Part shown: positions 46,353-58,079 of the stretch, one piece after another
Numbering within the stretch: position 1 is the first letter of the stretch
Layout: the number at the start of each line of letters is the position of its first letter
Assembly: GCA_001574975.1 (NCBI GenBank)
Contig: KQ965741.1
Location: forward strand, 124,001-188,000
Direction of reading: 5' to 3'
DNA: 64,000 nucleotides
Source: Gonapodya prolifera JEL478
Lineage: Eukaryota; Monoblepharomycota; Monoblepharidomycetes; Monoblepharidales; Gonapodyaceae
The notes under the pieces: generated by a model
Seen by the model: only the letters and a program-made list of their open reading frames with translations
What the model was told of the DNA's origin: nothing
Databases searched by the model: none
Made by a program: the position numbers and the translations under genes

Positions 46353-47609
46353 TTGGTGTTTCTATGCGTTGACGAGGAAATGCTTTCTGCTTTCCGGTGC
46401 TCGAGATCGAGTGATCTTTTCGGCAACAACCACCTAATGAATTCATTCACGCTGCATCAAGCTAACTCGCTCGAAATTTTCATCACTCTCTCTGAACAAC
46501 AAGCGTTGTCATGGTTTTGTCTCATGTCGTGCATAGTCTATACACAACCGGACCGAAGGAGCAATCCAAAATTGGTGGAAACAGTGAAACTCAGCCATGA
46601 TACAGCCTCCACACACGCCAACGGTCCTGTTCTCCCTCTGGACACTCTGGACATCGCCCAAATTCCAGATACCCAATCACAAAGCAGAGTCCAAGAGATA
46701 CAGAAGAAGCACACTATTTGTTCATCGAAGTGGAAAGGACCCTCCGACGTTCTCTCTTCTACGTCCACTTTTTCGAAGCAACTCTTACCATGCTCACTTC
46801 CTCTTCCGCTCATCTCACCCACCCAAAATCCAAATCCCCCACAACGCGACCCACGACCGACTTCGACACGCCTAGCGGAAAGGACAGCCCAACACGCCAC
46901 CGAATTCCGGTCACGTGTGTGTGCACAATGCGACGCCGCTCAATGATGTGTGCTTGTATAAGGACCAGGATGAGGGTGAGATGGGCAGAGACACCGTCAC
47001 CGTATCCAGGGGACGCGACATCGATCACTCCGCGCCCGTGACCGTGTTTTAGTGCCTCTGCGTTCCCGTTCCTGCTCCTGCTTCTGCTCCCTTTCCTCTC
47101 TTCGCGCTCCGTCGTTTCCTTCCCGATCAATACGAACGATCGTTGTTGCTCCCCATCGCCCGCAACCCCGCGACTGTGGGGAAGATGTGGCAGAGCAGCG
47201 ACGATACGTGGCCGATCCGATGAGGATTTGCAGATAGTGCGATGGGGGTGGAAAGGTGGAGAGATAAGGTCAAACTCCTCCACATCAACGTGGTCGATCG
47301 CTGGTGATCGTTTCGTTATCTCGCCGAAACCGAGGCCGAGAAGCCGAGAAGCCGAAGCCCTGGTGTTTCTAATCAGCGATGAGGGGCAAACGGCAGGGCT
47401 CGCCAAGATTTTGGAGCTCTTGGCTTCGATGGGGTAGAATCAGAGTGCATTGCATCTTCTTCTATGTTCATTTGGCTGGGACATTGCATTAAATTAATGT
47501 TCGTGTATATGTGCTGTCTATCTACCATTTAACTTCTTTCTCGTGGTGTCCATATAATGCTTCCTCCAGTCACTTCTCATCGTGCATCCCAATAACGCCC
47601 CGCATCACG
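46353..47609. other. 1.25-kb interval without a recognised gene
   Basis: Between the 5' end of the vezatin-like gene and the 3' end of the TLC-like gene. A 197-codon plus-strand frame (46353-46946) and a 198-codon minus-strand frame (46810-47406) overlap each other. Neither has a domain, membrane segment or clear codon bias, and both were judged chance frames. The first 200 bp should hold the vezatin-like gene's promoter. Confidence 0.4.
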
Positions 47610-49036
47610 CTACAGCCTCACAGGCTTCACCAGAGGACTTCCGCCCACACTGCCGCTGCTTTCGCCGAGTGTTTCCGAGTCCGAGATCATGCCCGACAGG
47701 GGCCGTGCGGTACTGGTGTCCCAGCTGCCCGCCACACTGAGCCGGGAGTCCGGGTTGAGCGCCGTAAGTTCGGATTCGGACGATGCGTGGCGGAAGCGAT
47801 CTAAACCATGAGTTGGAGAAGGAGCGCGGATAGAAGTAGGAGCAGGTACAGGAGCAAGAGGAGAAACAATTTTGTCAACGCCCAACTCCCCGTCCGCGTG
47901 CTCTGAGAACCGATCGGGGCGGCTTCGGAGTGCGAGCTTCCACACGACGTTGGCGCTCCAGAGCTGCGTGAAGAGGAGAATCGCGCAGCAGGTGGGGAGG
48001 ATGACGTCTTTGAGTGTGGGGGTTGAGGGGGTAGAATGGTTACGATGCGTTAGAGAATGCATGACGCACAGTCGCACGCGCTCAAAAAAACCTGCGCACC
48101 AATCGCAATATAATACGGGCTCTCAGTGCCCTGCGGCAGTATCTTCTTGATCCACATGACGAGCACGTATCCTAGCGACCCCAGTTTGAGGACGAGGGGG
48201 ACCACCGCGCCGACGAGAAGGGTGTAGTAGGTCAGCCACGTTTTTGGGCGGTAGCGGTCTGTTGGAGCGGGGGTGAAGAGTGAGGTTAGAGATGTGTATG
48301 CTCTCTTTCGTGGTTGTGGAAGAAGGGCAAGGAATACTTACAGAGGAGAAGCCCCGCGAACGTCGCCTGCTCGAGCGTTGCTTGGTACAAAAAGCCGACG
48401 CCCATTCGGCTCAAGTTAACGTCATGCGTGGTCTCGAAGATGCTAATGATGAAGATGCTGATCGCGATGGTGGTCGTGTGGTGGATTACCTTTTGACCCG
48501 CAAGGAGAAAGTTTGGAGTAAGGCGTGTGTAAGAGCGCCATTCAGCCCGTTCACGAATAAAAAAAGCTCACTAGCGTCAATCTCATCTTCCTCCTAAAAA
48601 GCAGCTCTGCGCAATACAGCAGACACACGATGGAAATCGCCACACGGTTGACTTGGAGATCGAACAGATCGAATCCGCTGTTGGGGTCCAGCACGTGCAC
48701 GGTGACCAGTTGCGCGCATAGTGCCGCTGAGCTGAAGATAATCTGTCCCGTGGGGGAAGCATGGGCGGTGCGGAGGGGTGAGGACAAAGGTTGTGACTCT
48801 GTGTGCAACGGTCACGCAATCCTCACCTGCACAAGATACGAAATAACGTTGACTCTCTGCTCCTCCGAGAACGCCACCCATCGCTTTGGGTCGACCCGCT
48901 TGAGCAGCACCGCGCACATCTTGACGACTACGAAGATGACGAAAAGAAACACGATGTAGTTGATGGATATCCATGTGGGTGTGGTGTACGTGGGGTTCTC
49001 AAGGTCGCATGCGGAAGGAATCGCGGTGGGTGCCAT
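47610..49036 (-). CDS. multi-pass membrane protein, TLC-like
   Basis: Start at 49036: MAPTAIPSACDLENPTYTTP. About seven membrane segments follow over several introns: INYIVFLFVIFVVVKMCAVL, SYLVQIIFSSAALCAQLVTV, VNRVAISIVCLLYCAELLF, then VIHHTTTIAISIFIISIFET, FLYQATLEQATFAGLLL, TYYTLLVGAVVPLVLKLGSL and ILPTCCAILLFTQLWSANVV. The tandem His-His at the start of segment 4 resembles the H-H of TLC (TRAM/LAG1/CLN8) domains, but other TLC residues are not evident. The C-terminal tail is Ser/Pro-rich and cytosolic in type. Function unknown. Confidence 0.62.
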
Positions 49037-50185
49037 TGCCGTGGGTGTGTGGTGGAGGTGTGGGTGTGGGTTTGATCTGAGTGGTGGTGGTGGAAGGCAG
49101 TGGCACCGGCAATGGGGGAGAACGACGCCCACGCCCGTTTTATAGCCCTGCAGCATTATATGCAAGCATACGACCCAGCAAAATTCGGGAAAACGAGGAT
49201 CCTTTTGTGCACGGACTTGGACCCTCATCTCGGAGCGGAGCAGGTCGCCGGAGTTTCCTTGTTGTGATTGCCCGGAACGCTCCACGAGGGGAACACCTCC
49301 TGCACCGTCAACGTCGGAACTGGGATTTTCAACTATGGAAACATTCATGACCACTCATTCTTTTATTTTTGGAGAAGGTGTGCGGGTATCGTCTCCACGG
49401 CAGTGTCAAGCACATTTTGTGTTCGGTGGCGACTAATATATTTGGCGGAAGTGGTCGGAGAAGGCACTCCGAACGCGAACCGCGAATTTTACACCCAATC
49501 AAAATAAACTAGAGATTTGCGACCACTAGGGATGTGCGCCCCTCTCGTGGATTGAATCTACTCATGGATTCCATCTATTCATGGACGATTGCCGAGGTCC
49601 TTCCCTTTCACGGTGATAATGTTTGTGATGTTCTTGCTGAGGCACTCATCTCGGAACCACAAGATCACGTATGTGTGTCTGCTCGGAGCAGATTCTTCTA
49701 CGGAGACAGGTCACAATTATTTGCTGCCTTGGATCACTCGTCTGTGTCGGATCAACCCTTCTAAAACTTAACCAGATGATTCTTGGCAATACATGCTCAA
49801 CAGTCTCGAAGAGAGACAAAGTGCATTGAGGCAGGTCAAGTGGCATTCATAACTGCTGGTGGTGGAAACTCATTGCGGGCTCGGGCACGCGCTCTTCTCG
49901 GGCGGGCTGTAGTAAATCTCCTTGTATTATTTGAGTCAAATGGTTTGGAAAAACGATTACATTTCTTCCCAGAGACAACTGCACCACGATTGTGTGGGGA
50001 GAGGAATGGGACAAGTCATTTGGGACCATTGAACCAAACCCATCTTTTCAAGATTCAAGCGCAGTGGAGTTGGTGTGACGGAGTATGGCGGATGCCAAGC
50101 GAGCCTAGTACGGATCCTATGACGATGGCCAACCTCTCCCGGAAGCAAATCCATCGCCACAAACACCGCAGCCATTCAATTTCCC
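49037..50185. promoter_or_regulatory. 1.15-kb divergent interval between TLC-like and MFS genes
   Basis: Must hold both promoters. Short direct repeat near 49555-49585 (CTCATGGATTCCATCTATTC then CATGGAC). Small frames at 49534-49846 on both strands show no domain. No gene seen. Confidence 0.4.
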
Positions 50186-52653
50186 ATGGAATCCCCTTCC
50201 CCACCGAAAATCGCAGAAATCGAAAGCGGGGAGGCAAAAGCACACGATGCGGACTCGAGCGGGCATGAACAGGGGGACTCGCAGTGCGACGCGATGCTTC
50301 CCCCACCCCCACAGACTCCGTCTACAGCGACGGAAACCAAACGGGCGGGTGACGTTGGCGACGTTGCGCTGGACATGGGACACGCAGAGGCCGGTACGTT
50401 GTGCTCCTGCTCCTGCGCTTACGATCGATCCATAGAAACACCTTTTGGTTCCGACGAAGCAGCGCACCCCACACCAGCACCGGCTTCCGGCCCTTCGCTG
50501 CAGATAGTCATCGCCGTATTCTGTCTCGGGTTTGGACAGATGCTCAGCAGTCTGGACTCCACAATCGTCGGTGGGTCCACTCACTCGATTCACACCACCC
50601 CACATATGACATGATCACATGATTTGATTCCGTGCAGCGACGATGCTTCCGACAATCAGTAGGGACTTTGATGGCGCTGCGTCCTATTCATGGGTTGGTA
50701 ATGCTTATCTACTAAGTGAGCCAAAGCTTGCAGACAGGGGTACTCCATCGCACTCACCACCGCCCCTCTTCCCCTTTCACTCCCTTATAGCATCCACCGC
50801 CCTCGCCCCCATCTGGGGCAAAGTCTCGGATATATTCGGGCGCAAGCGGCTCCTCATCTTCTGCGTGCTCGAATTCATGGCCACCTCGGCCCTGGCCGCC
50901 GTCTCCGTCAACATGCCCATGCTCATCACCGCCCGCGCGCTTCAGGGGATCGGCGGTGGCGGGATATCGGGACTCACCATGGCGATTATTGGCGAGATCA
51001 TTTCGCCGAGGGAGAGGGGCAAGTACCAGGGCATACTGGCGAGCACGACGGGATTGGGCGCGGTGATGGGCCCGCTTGTGGGCGGGCTGATGACGGATAA
51101 GCTGAATTGGCGGTATGGGTTTTGGATCAATTTGCCCATTGGGTTCTTAACAATACTCGGTGGGTTGTACCTTGCTACCCCGAAACTGGGAAAGGGGAAA
51201 GAGGAGTTCCAACCTGACATGTCCGCGCGATGAACTGTCATCGCAATCAGGCTATCACTTTGCAATCTCCCTCCCCGCGCCACGGGGGTCGCTCAAGACG
51301 CAGCTGCGGCGTGTGGACTGGCTGGGCATCGTTCTCTCGACGGCGTCGATCGCGGTCTTCCTGCTCGGTCTCACGTGGGGCGGCACCGTGTACCCGTGGG
51401 CGTCGGGACAGGTGCTGGGACTGTTTGCCGTCGCTGTCGTGGTGGGAGCCACGTTTGTATGGTGGGAGCTCAGGGCGGTCGAACCAGTGATCCCGCCGGT
51501 GCTGTTCAAGGAGCGCAATTATGCGCTTGTGAATGTGGTGTTCTTTTGTTTGGGATTTACGATCTGGAGCGTGTCCTATTTCGTACCTGGTACGTTTTTA
51601 CGGATCCAAGTCAACGTTTATTTTCTGTTTAAACACCGTTCGTGTATCGGATTAGTATACTTCCAAGAAGTTCTTTTCCTCTCTCCTACCGATTCTGGCG
51701 TCCAGAATCTTCCTTACATGGGATTCTTCATCGTTTTCAGGTATGTAGAGTTTCGATGTGGATCACTTGCTCTTCTCTCAACAGATCAACTGGCCCTCGC
51801 AATTGCGCCAACAGCATGTTATGCGGCTACCTCGTCTCTTGGAGTGGACAGTGAGTCTCTCTCCTCCGCCAAGTGGCACCCGAAGCTGAACACCTCTGTT
51901 CTCTTTGCAGACTTGTGATCTTCCCACGGATCGGCCTGCTCATTGCAACGGTCGCACTTGGCCTGCTGTCCATGCTCCGACCAGACTCGTCCAAGTTCAT
52001 GCAGATCCTGCCCCAGGCTTTAGTTGGGGCCGGTCTTGGATGGACCAACTCGGTGCGTGAACATTTGCACTGTTGAATCTCGCACAGCAAACACCCGCCT
52101 CATTCTTGCCTCCTTCTAATTCGGTGTCGCTTTTATCTCTCAGCCGTCCACGGTATACGCGCAAGTCAACTCGCCCACGAACATGATTGGACCAGGCACC
52201 ACCGTCGTGCAATTCACGCGAGCGCTGGGGTCGTGTGTGGGGATCGCGGCGTTCACGGCCGTGTACTCCAACGTCGTTTCGGTTCAGCTGCCGGATAAGA
52301 TCACGGGAGTGGCGACGCAGTATAAGCTGACGCCGGCGCAAGTCGAGGCAAGTGTCCACTGCCACGTTTTTGGCGTGAATGACCAAAGACTTACACTCGC
52401 TCAACCATAACCTTTCCAGCTTTTTGAAGCTTCCTATTCCTCGTCGGACGCCAACGCTGGAGCACTTGACCTGTCCTCCATCCCATCCGACGCACTGTCG
52501 TCTCTCCGATCTGTCCTCAGCTCTTCCCGTGCTGACGGTTTGCACTACGCGTTCGTTGCTGCTGTTCCGTTTACGGTTGTCGGCTGGGCGACAACGCTGT
52601 GGTTGAGACACGTTCCGCTGCGAACGACTGCAGTCGTGAAGATGCAGAAGTGA
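50186..52653 (+). CDS. MFS drug:H+ antiporter, DHA2 type (14 membrane segments)
   Basis: Exporter of small toxic compounds across the plasma or vacuolar membrane. Hydrophilic N-terminus MESPSPPKIAEIESGEAKAH, then FGQMLSSLDSTIVATMLPTI (motif D1 of DHA2: L-D-x-T-I-V-x-x-x-L-P-x-I), SYSWVGNAYLL, APIWGKVSDIFGRKR (motif A), LITARALQGIGGGGISGLTM (motif B with R-x-x-Q-G-x-G), GAVMGPLVGGLMTDKLNWRY (motif C, G-P-x-x-G-G), FWINLPIGFLTILGGLYLAT. Second half: QLRRVDWLGIVLSTASIAVF, WWELRAVEPVIPPVLFKERN, NVVFFCLGFTIWSVSYF, and later GTTVVQFTRALGSCVGIAAF. Ends KMQK at 52653. About eight introns. Substrate cannot be told from sequence. Confidence 0.9.
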
Positions 52654-52779
52654 AGTCGAGGGTGTCGTGTCGTATTGTGATGTGTTTCTGAGTCATGTAT
52701 ATATATGTCCATATTGTATTACGCCTACTAGAACTATTAGACTTGGTCATCGTCCTTTTCACGTCGTGCCCAGCCCGGG

Positions 52780-53990
52780 GACCAGCGTTGTCCCAGCCTC
52801 CGAAAATGAACCTCTCCACCAACATGCGCGCAATCCTCGGGTGACAAGACATGTGTTCTTCAACGACACCACGCCCACGCGCCGCGAGAGCAGGCATTTT
52901 GTTGAGCGCTCGATGGCGCAGAACAAGTGACACGGTCACGTCAGGATGCGTGTGCGTGTGGAGCGGGAAGGTGTGAGCGTATGAGCGAATGGCGGAAGAA
53001 AAGTGACCACAGTGCTTCGCGATCGGCGAAGCCAACTCATTCGCAACCTTCGCAGACTGCAGCTCACGGCAAATGTTGGCACACGCGTCGATGCGTCGGA
53101 TGGGCTGGGGCTGGACGGGGAGTGGCGTTGCAGCAGGGAAGAGGGGCATCGCGAAGACGGAAGAAGAGCGAATCGACTGGAACGGAACCAGCAGCCCTGC
53201 GCTTCTGTCTGTTCGTGTGTGAGGAAATGCAACTTCAGCAAATGAAAACATGCACTGCACCTGCGACGTGTGGGGGAGATGTAGGCATCATGCATTGCAT
53301 TATGCCACGGTCCCTGAAAGTTCATGCCGAACGCTTTGGCAACCTTGAACAGAGAGTCACGTCAACAAATCTTGGATATTGAATGTTTGCAGTCCAGATA
53401 GGTTTCACACACTTACCGATTGTAGGTCAGGACTTTGAATCAGTTTTGTGATTCCCTTAATTTTCGCAAATAAATTCACCGCGTCCAGCCTAGTTGCGAA
53501 AAAATCCATCAATAACCCGTCTCAATCTAAGAGCGGAAAAGAAAGAAAAGAGTCCCACCAAATCTTCGAAACTCACATTTGCGGTAGATTTTGAGCGAAA
53601 CGAGGCGATCTTCAGCAAGCATCGTGCAGTCCCCATCGATGGCAAGACCCTGGAGGACCGTGTCGCTGCCGAGGAGAACGGGATCGGACAAGTGGGCCAA
53701 CCAGGGCTCATTATCTTACCTCTTCAGACAATGCGATAAGAGGTGGGGCTGACAGCGCGCACGGAAGACGTGGCGCAAGGGTTGGTGATGCTACCCAACG
53801 TCGAGGGTGGGCCACTTTAGTCTGACGCGAAGAGGGTCGCAGCGGGCTCGCCTGCAATACAGTCCACGCCTGTTGTCTAGTTCCGGGTCCGCGGGTACCT
53901 GGAGCGTGAGGGAATCCTCCTCGAAAGATCCGTCGGGTGTTTGGTTCGAAATTCTTTTCCTGACATATGTCCATTCAAAGTCACTCAATC
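52780..53990 (-). CDS. unidentified multi-exon gene, possible DEDD-type exonuclease fold
   Basis: Several minus-strand frames with good splice sites: MSDFEWTYVRKRISNQTPDG (about 53988), then DTVLQGLAIDGDCTMLAEDR and LVSLKIYRK (about 53650-53580), YGLLMDFFATRLDAVNLFAK and IKGITKLIQSPDLQS (about 53535-53430), then VAKAFGMNFQGPWHNAMHDA (about 53350-53280). The H-N-A-M-x-D-A ending recalls the H-x-A-x-x-D-A of RNase T-like 3'-5' exonucleases, but the usual first D-x-E motif was not found. Downstream exons unresolved. Family uncertain, could be something else. Confidence 0.28.
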
Positions 53991-54808
53991 CAGAATTCGT
54001 AAATCATCCACTTTCTCGAACTTGTGCCTTTATTATCATATGTCCCACTTCGTTCCCGTTGTTGTATTACTTGTGCGTACTTCCTCTGCCTTTTTCGCTT
54101 TCGCTTTTTCCTACCTGATGTCATCCCTATGCCGACTGTGATTGTCCGGCCCACACTAGAAGACACTCAGATAAACAGGTACACTTGTTCCTCGCCCACT
54201 AAAAGTATTCAACAAGTGCTACCATGATTGTTCCTTTGTTCAGCATTCTCTTTTGTTGTTTCCAAGTCAGAGAACGTGAGATTACCGTCCGACGTCTGAG
54301 TCCCTTCAACGACATGAACATCCGACGGCCCACGGGACTTCACGCTACCCAGGTTTGCCTCACTCTCCCCACATACCATGTTTGTGTCTTGCTAATCAAA
54401 TGGATGCTATGGTACAGGGTGAGTCATTGGAATGCGCGAGGCCAAGACCAGCCCAACAGCGCCGAACGCAACAGGAGCTGCGAGGGCTGGGGATGTGGGC
54501 ACAAAGGTCTTAAATCATGTCGTTCTGTAGCAGTCGTACTGCAATGCGTGAAATACGACACAACTATATGCAGCATAACGATTTGGGCATGCGAGTCTCA
54601 GTTCATCATGGAGATTACAAGTAAATCTGTGGTACATCCTCTTAATTACACAATTCAGTAGGGTTTCCTCATTTGCGATTCAAATCGCGTACCACTCATC
54701 AGACTGATCTGTATGTGGACGTGCTTCAAGCCATGTTTATCAAACTAGTCCACTACCAAATCCCCATCTAGAAATCTCGACTCTTCTGCTCCAATCGCTC
54801 TTCCAACA
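53991..54808. other. interval without a recognised gene
   Basis: Upstream of two divergent candidate genes. T-rich (54000-54120 and 54220-54260). A 145-codon plus frame at 54224-54661 has no domain or bias and looks like chance. Confidence 0.35.
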
Positions 54809-56886
54809 ATGTCAGCAATCAAGTCGCAATTAGCAGAAGCTGCATCAATGACAGCAACGGTGTCCAGTCTGCTGCGGAAGGAAATCGCAGCCGTGTTCCC
54901 GGTGGCTGGGGATCAGTACTTGACTGTCGCCATCCCCGGTACAGTGATCGATACGTTCAATGACGGATCGTTTGTGTGGACTGCGACCAAGGACGCGAAA
55001 CTGCCACCCCTCGATGTGAGGTACGCGGAGGCAATGTTTGGTGGATCAAATGATTCCGATCGAAATTGTCATGTTGGGCTCATCGGGGAAGAGCGTCGCG
55101 CGGAGTTACGAACGGGCATTGGACCTTCTCACAGCGAACGATATCTCTGGAACTCCAACAGCAAGTCGCACAGAAGCACTCAACTATCTCGGTTCAGCGC
55201 AAGGTGACAAAACCATTCTGCAAACTTATATCGAAAAACAGAAGAAATGGCGCAAGAGTGTCATTCCGCCTTGGAAATGGCACGTTCACAAATGAAGACG
55301 GCAGTAAACAAGGCCGTGGATGCGCAGGACAAGGAGGCACTGTTATTGGAGAATAACGCAATTCTGATCAAGCAAAAGGTCGCTCCAAGCGGTGTGGATG
55401 GACTGGGTGGTAAATGTCTACAAGTATGAAGCCGAAGACAACTTTGGTATCGTGGACGTCAAGGCCATCATGGCACGGGCCGAAGATAGCAAGGAGGCTC
55501 TCCGCAACTCCACAGTGTCAAGTGATAACGGCAGTGAGCGGCTGGCCGTTGAGCTGACCCCTCGAAACTGGGCAACACTTTGTCAGGAAGAAATTCGGAT
55601 GTGGAATAGGGTCAATGGATCATTTTCGTCCGAACAAGTGGTGGCAGCGATAAAAAGGCTGACGCAACTGCAAATATCGCTCAAGGCTTTGCAAGCCAGT
55701 AAATACCCGCATTCTGGCAGTGAAACTACGCCGCCAGACTTGAAAGAAAAGATGCAAGACGCGTACAAAGCTATGTATGAGAACAACAACCCACCACCCT
55801 CCCCAGCCACATCCGAAGGCACAGCTACAGGGGGGACCCCACTCACGCCGACGGCGATCCAAAAAGCAAGCTTTTGGATGCTCAGGAGAAACTAGAACAA
55901 GAAATACGTGCGCCGTCTGCCAATGGAATGGATGATTCCAAATCAACATGGCTAACGGAGCAAATCAAAACTGTGGAAAAATCTTTGGAACAAATGAAAA
56001 AATCTACGAATTAAAGCAACGTACCAGTCAGAGTAGGATGAGAGTCATCGCCGGTATTCGCCAAAACGAAAAGAAAGAGGCTGTGGTTTCTTTGGCGTCA
56101 CCAAAAGACTTTGAAGCAAGCGCGCTATTTACGTCCAAGAACGCCGCAACCGAAAAAGGCGCCTCGCCAGCAAAGGACCGTGGACCAACATTACGGTCTC
56201 GTAAGCTCCAGCCAGTTTCATGAGGAACAATCTTCCAGTAAATGGGGGATGAACACGTCCGCCGGCGGCATTTTCGGCTTGTTCAGCGGAGGAGCTGCAT
56301 ACTCACACGAAGAAAGCAAGCAGGACATGTACCGGAAAATGTCGAAGTGGGATGTCACAATTTCCTCTAGAGCGCTCGTGGTCAACATTGGGAGACCTTG
56401 GCTATTCGCCGAACTATTCAGTGACTCGGAGCTCTCTTCAAGGATAAATGTTGCCCCTGGTCCAAAGAAAGTCCATGAGTGGCTGCAAGATGTTGTGGGG
56501 AGCTCGGCAGAGATCTCTAAGTGATCACAATTCCCCTCGTATCCAACATCGTTCGTCGTTGCTAGTGACACTATCATTGAGTTTGTCGGGAGCACTAGCA
56601 GCATTCAATCGCATTTTTCGTCGCACAGCAATTCTGGTGGTGTGTCGATTGGCTATGGACCATTTAAACCGAGCGGCGGGTAAGTTCACGATTCTCAGTT
56701 TGTCACCAAAAAAAGAACTTTGAGCCGAAAGTCTTGCGCCAAAGGTTTCCTGAATCGCGACAGGATTCTAGTGTCCGCATGGAAGTTACAGATACCGGGT
56801 GCAGAATCAAAGTCGGTGCTCCACAAATCATCGCGTGGAAGTCAGATTGTGCCCCAGGTCCCAAGGGAGGCGGTGCATTAAATTAA
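54809..56886 (+). CDS. uncharacterised fungal protein family member, probably decayed or mis-assembled
   Basis: Coding-like sequence spread over several plus-strand frames: MSAIKSQLAEAASMTATVSS, YLTVAIPGTVIDTFNDGSFV, DQMIPIEIVMLGSSGKSVAR, SYERALDLLTANDISG, a helical middle (EMARSQMKTAVNKAVDAQDK, AMYENNNPPPSP), then SSKWGMNTSAGGIFGLFSGG, WDVTISSRALVVNIGRPWLF, AELFSDSELSS and, last, GCRIKVGAPQIIAWKSD. From memory, the V-D-x-M-x-P, R-P-W-L and Gly/Ser-rich S-G-G segments fit a widespread fungal family of unknown function. The frames are not all linked by convincing introns, so this copy may be broken in a few places. Neighbouring genes give no clue to its role. Confidence 0.45.
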
Positions 56887-58079
56887 TACTTATCACTGGG
56901 AGACAAGAGGAATGTCATATTAAGAAAAGAACATATTAGAGGCTTGATACATGCCTATGTTTTCATCTCCATGATCCTTTTTTAACACTGACTTTGAATG
57001 CGGGTTCCCCCGGATGGGAGAAGGGAAAAGAAGAGGAACATACGAACTCTGAAATTATCCTGCACAGAACTAAATACTTGGACATCAACAATGGAGGGAT
57101 TGAGTTGAAGGGCCACGAAGGACCTCAGAGTGTGCTGAGTCTCGAGGTCAGACTGCATTACTGCGTTTAGTTTATAATCCGTTTTTGGGATTACGAATGT
57201 CCCGCAGCTATGGTGAAACCTTGCGGGCCTTCCCTGGCGGGCGTTCAACATCTCGGTCATCACGCATTACACATCATCACCGCGGAGTCGTCTCATCACC
57301 TCTCCATAAGCGCAGCAGAAGGCGAAGATTTCATGATGACTACTGCCACTCTGCCAGATTGCATCCACATACCGGCGTCTGAAAACAGCGGCGCACACCA
57401 CGGCGTGAACCAAAGAGATGGGAAAAAAGGTGGGCGAGCAGAGCAGAGACGAGAGCGGAGTGGGGATGAGTGGTGGAGTAGGGTACGGGTGATGCATAGG
57501 GGCTCTTTGATCACCGATGAGGAATTGACGGCGAAACTTGAACGCAGATTCGGCAGCGTGTCGTTCCAACGGGATGACTACCAAGACATTACTGTATGCG
57601 ACGACTCTTCTCTTAGTAATCTCGAGCATAGCGGCCTTCATCCGAGGTGCAGAGGCACAAGTGGATATCTGACACCGTCCTGTACTCGCTCCCCATCTCA
57701 AATGACTTCAAACACCATTCAAGGTTGTCTCCCCTGTTCAGCTTCCTCGGATAACACCCGCAAGTACCACAGGCACGTCCGTGTTTTCACATCAAACAAT
57801 GTTTCTTTCTTTAGGGAACGTCTTTTCAAATTCAAATAGATGCACTCGCTGTCCAGAGTAAGAGGTCTTGCTGGTACTACATACTCCATAAACAACATTC
57901 CCAGTTAACGTCGCAACTTGCCAGCGTCCTACAACGCCAGAGTGTACGGTGAGCTTGGCCAATCACTTCAACATGCGTAATCAAGTTCCTCATGACTACC
58001 TCCCTGTAAACTTTGGCTTTTACAGAGGGTGAGATTGGTGCGTCTGTTTCACATGAGTTTTGTCTAACCTTGCTCGTAG
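56887..58079 (+). other. interval upstream of GH114; probably holds its unresolved first exons
   Basis: The catalytic exons of the GH114 gene start at 58080 in phase, so a start codon, signal peptide and first family motif must lie upstream, most likely in 57600-58030. Hydrophobic VISSIAAFIRGAEAQ at about 57617-57661 could be part of a signal peptide, but I could not assemble it. A plus frame with MHRGSLITDEELTAKLERRF (57492 on) and a 144-codon minus frame (57267-57701) overlap; neither is assigned. Confidence 0.35.

Noticed and set aside
46353-47406. Two overlapping frames near 198 codons on opposite strands
   Set aside because: No domain, no hydrophobic or charged pattern, and no splice logic linking them to neighbours.
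57210-57839. 209-codon plus frame containing H-R-G-S-L-I-T-D-E-E-L
   Set aside because: A fragment resembles glycosyltransferase family 61 spacing, but the G-x-H-G-A motif that should follow is absent.
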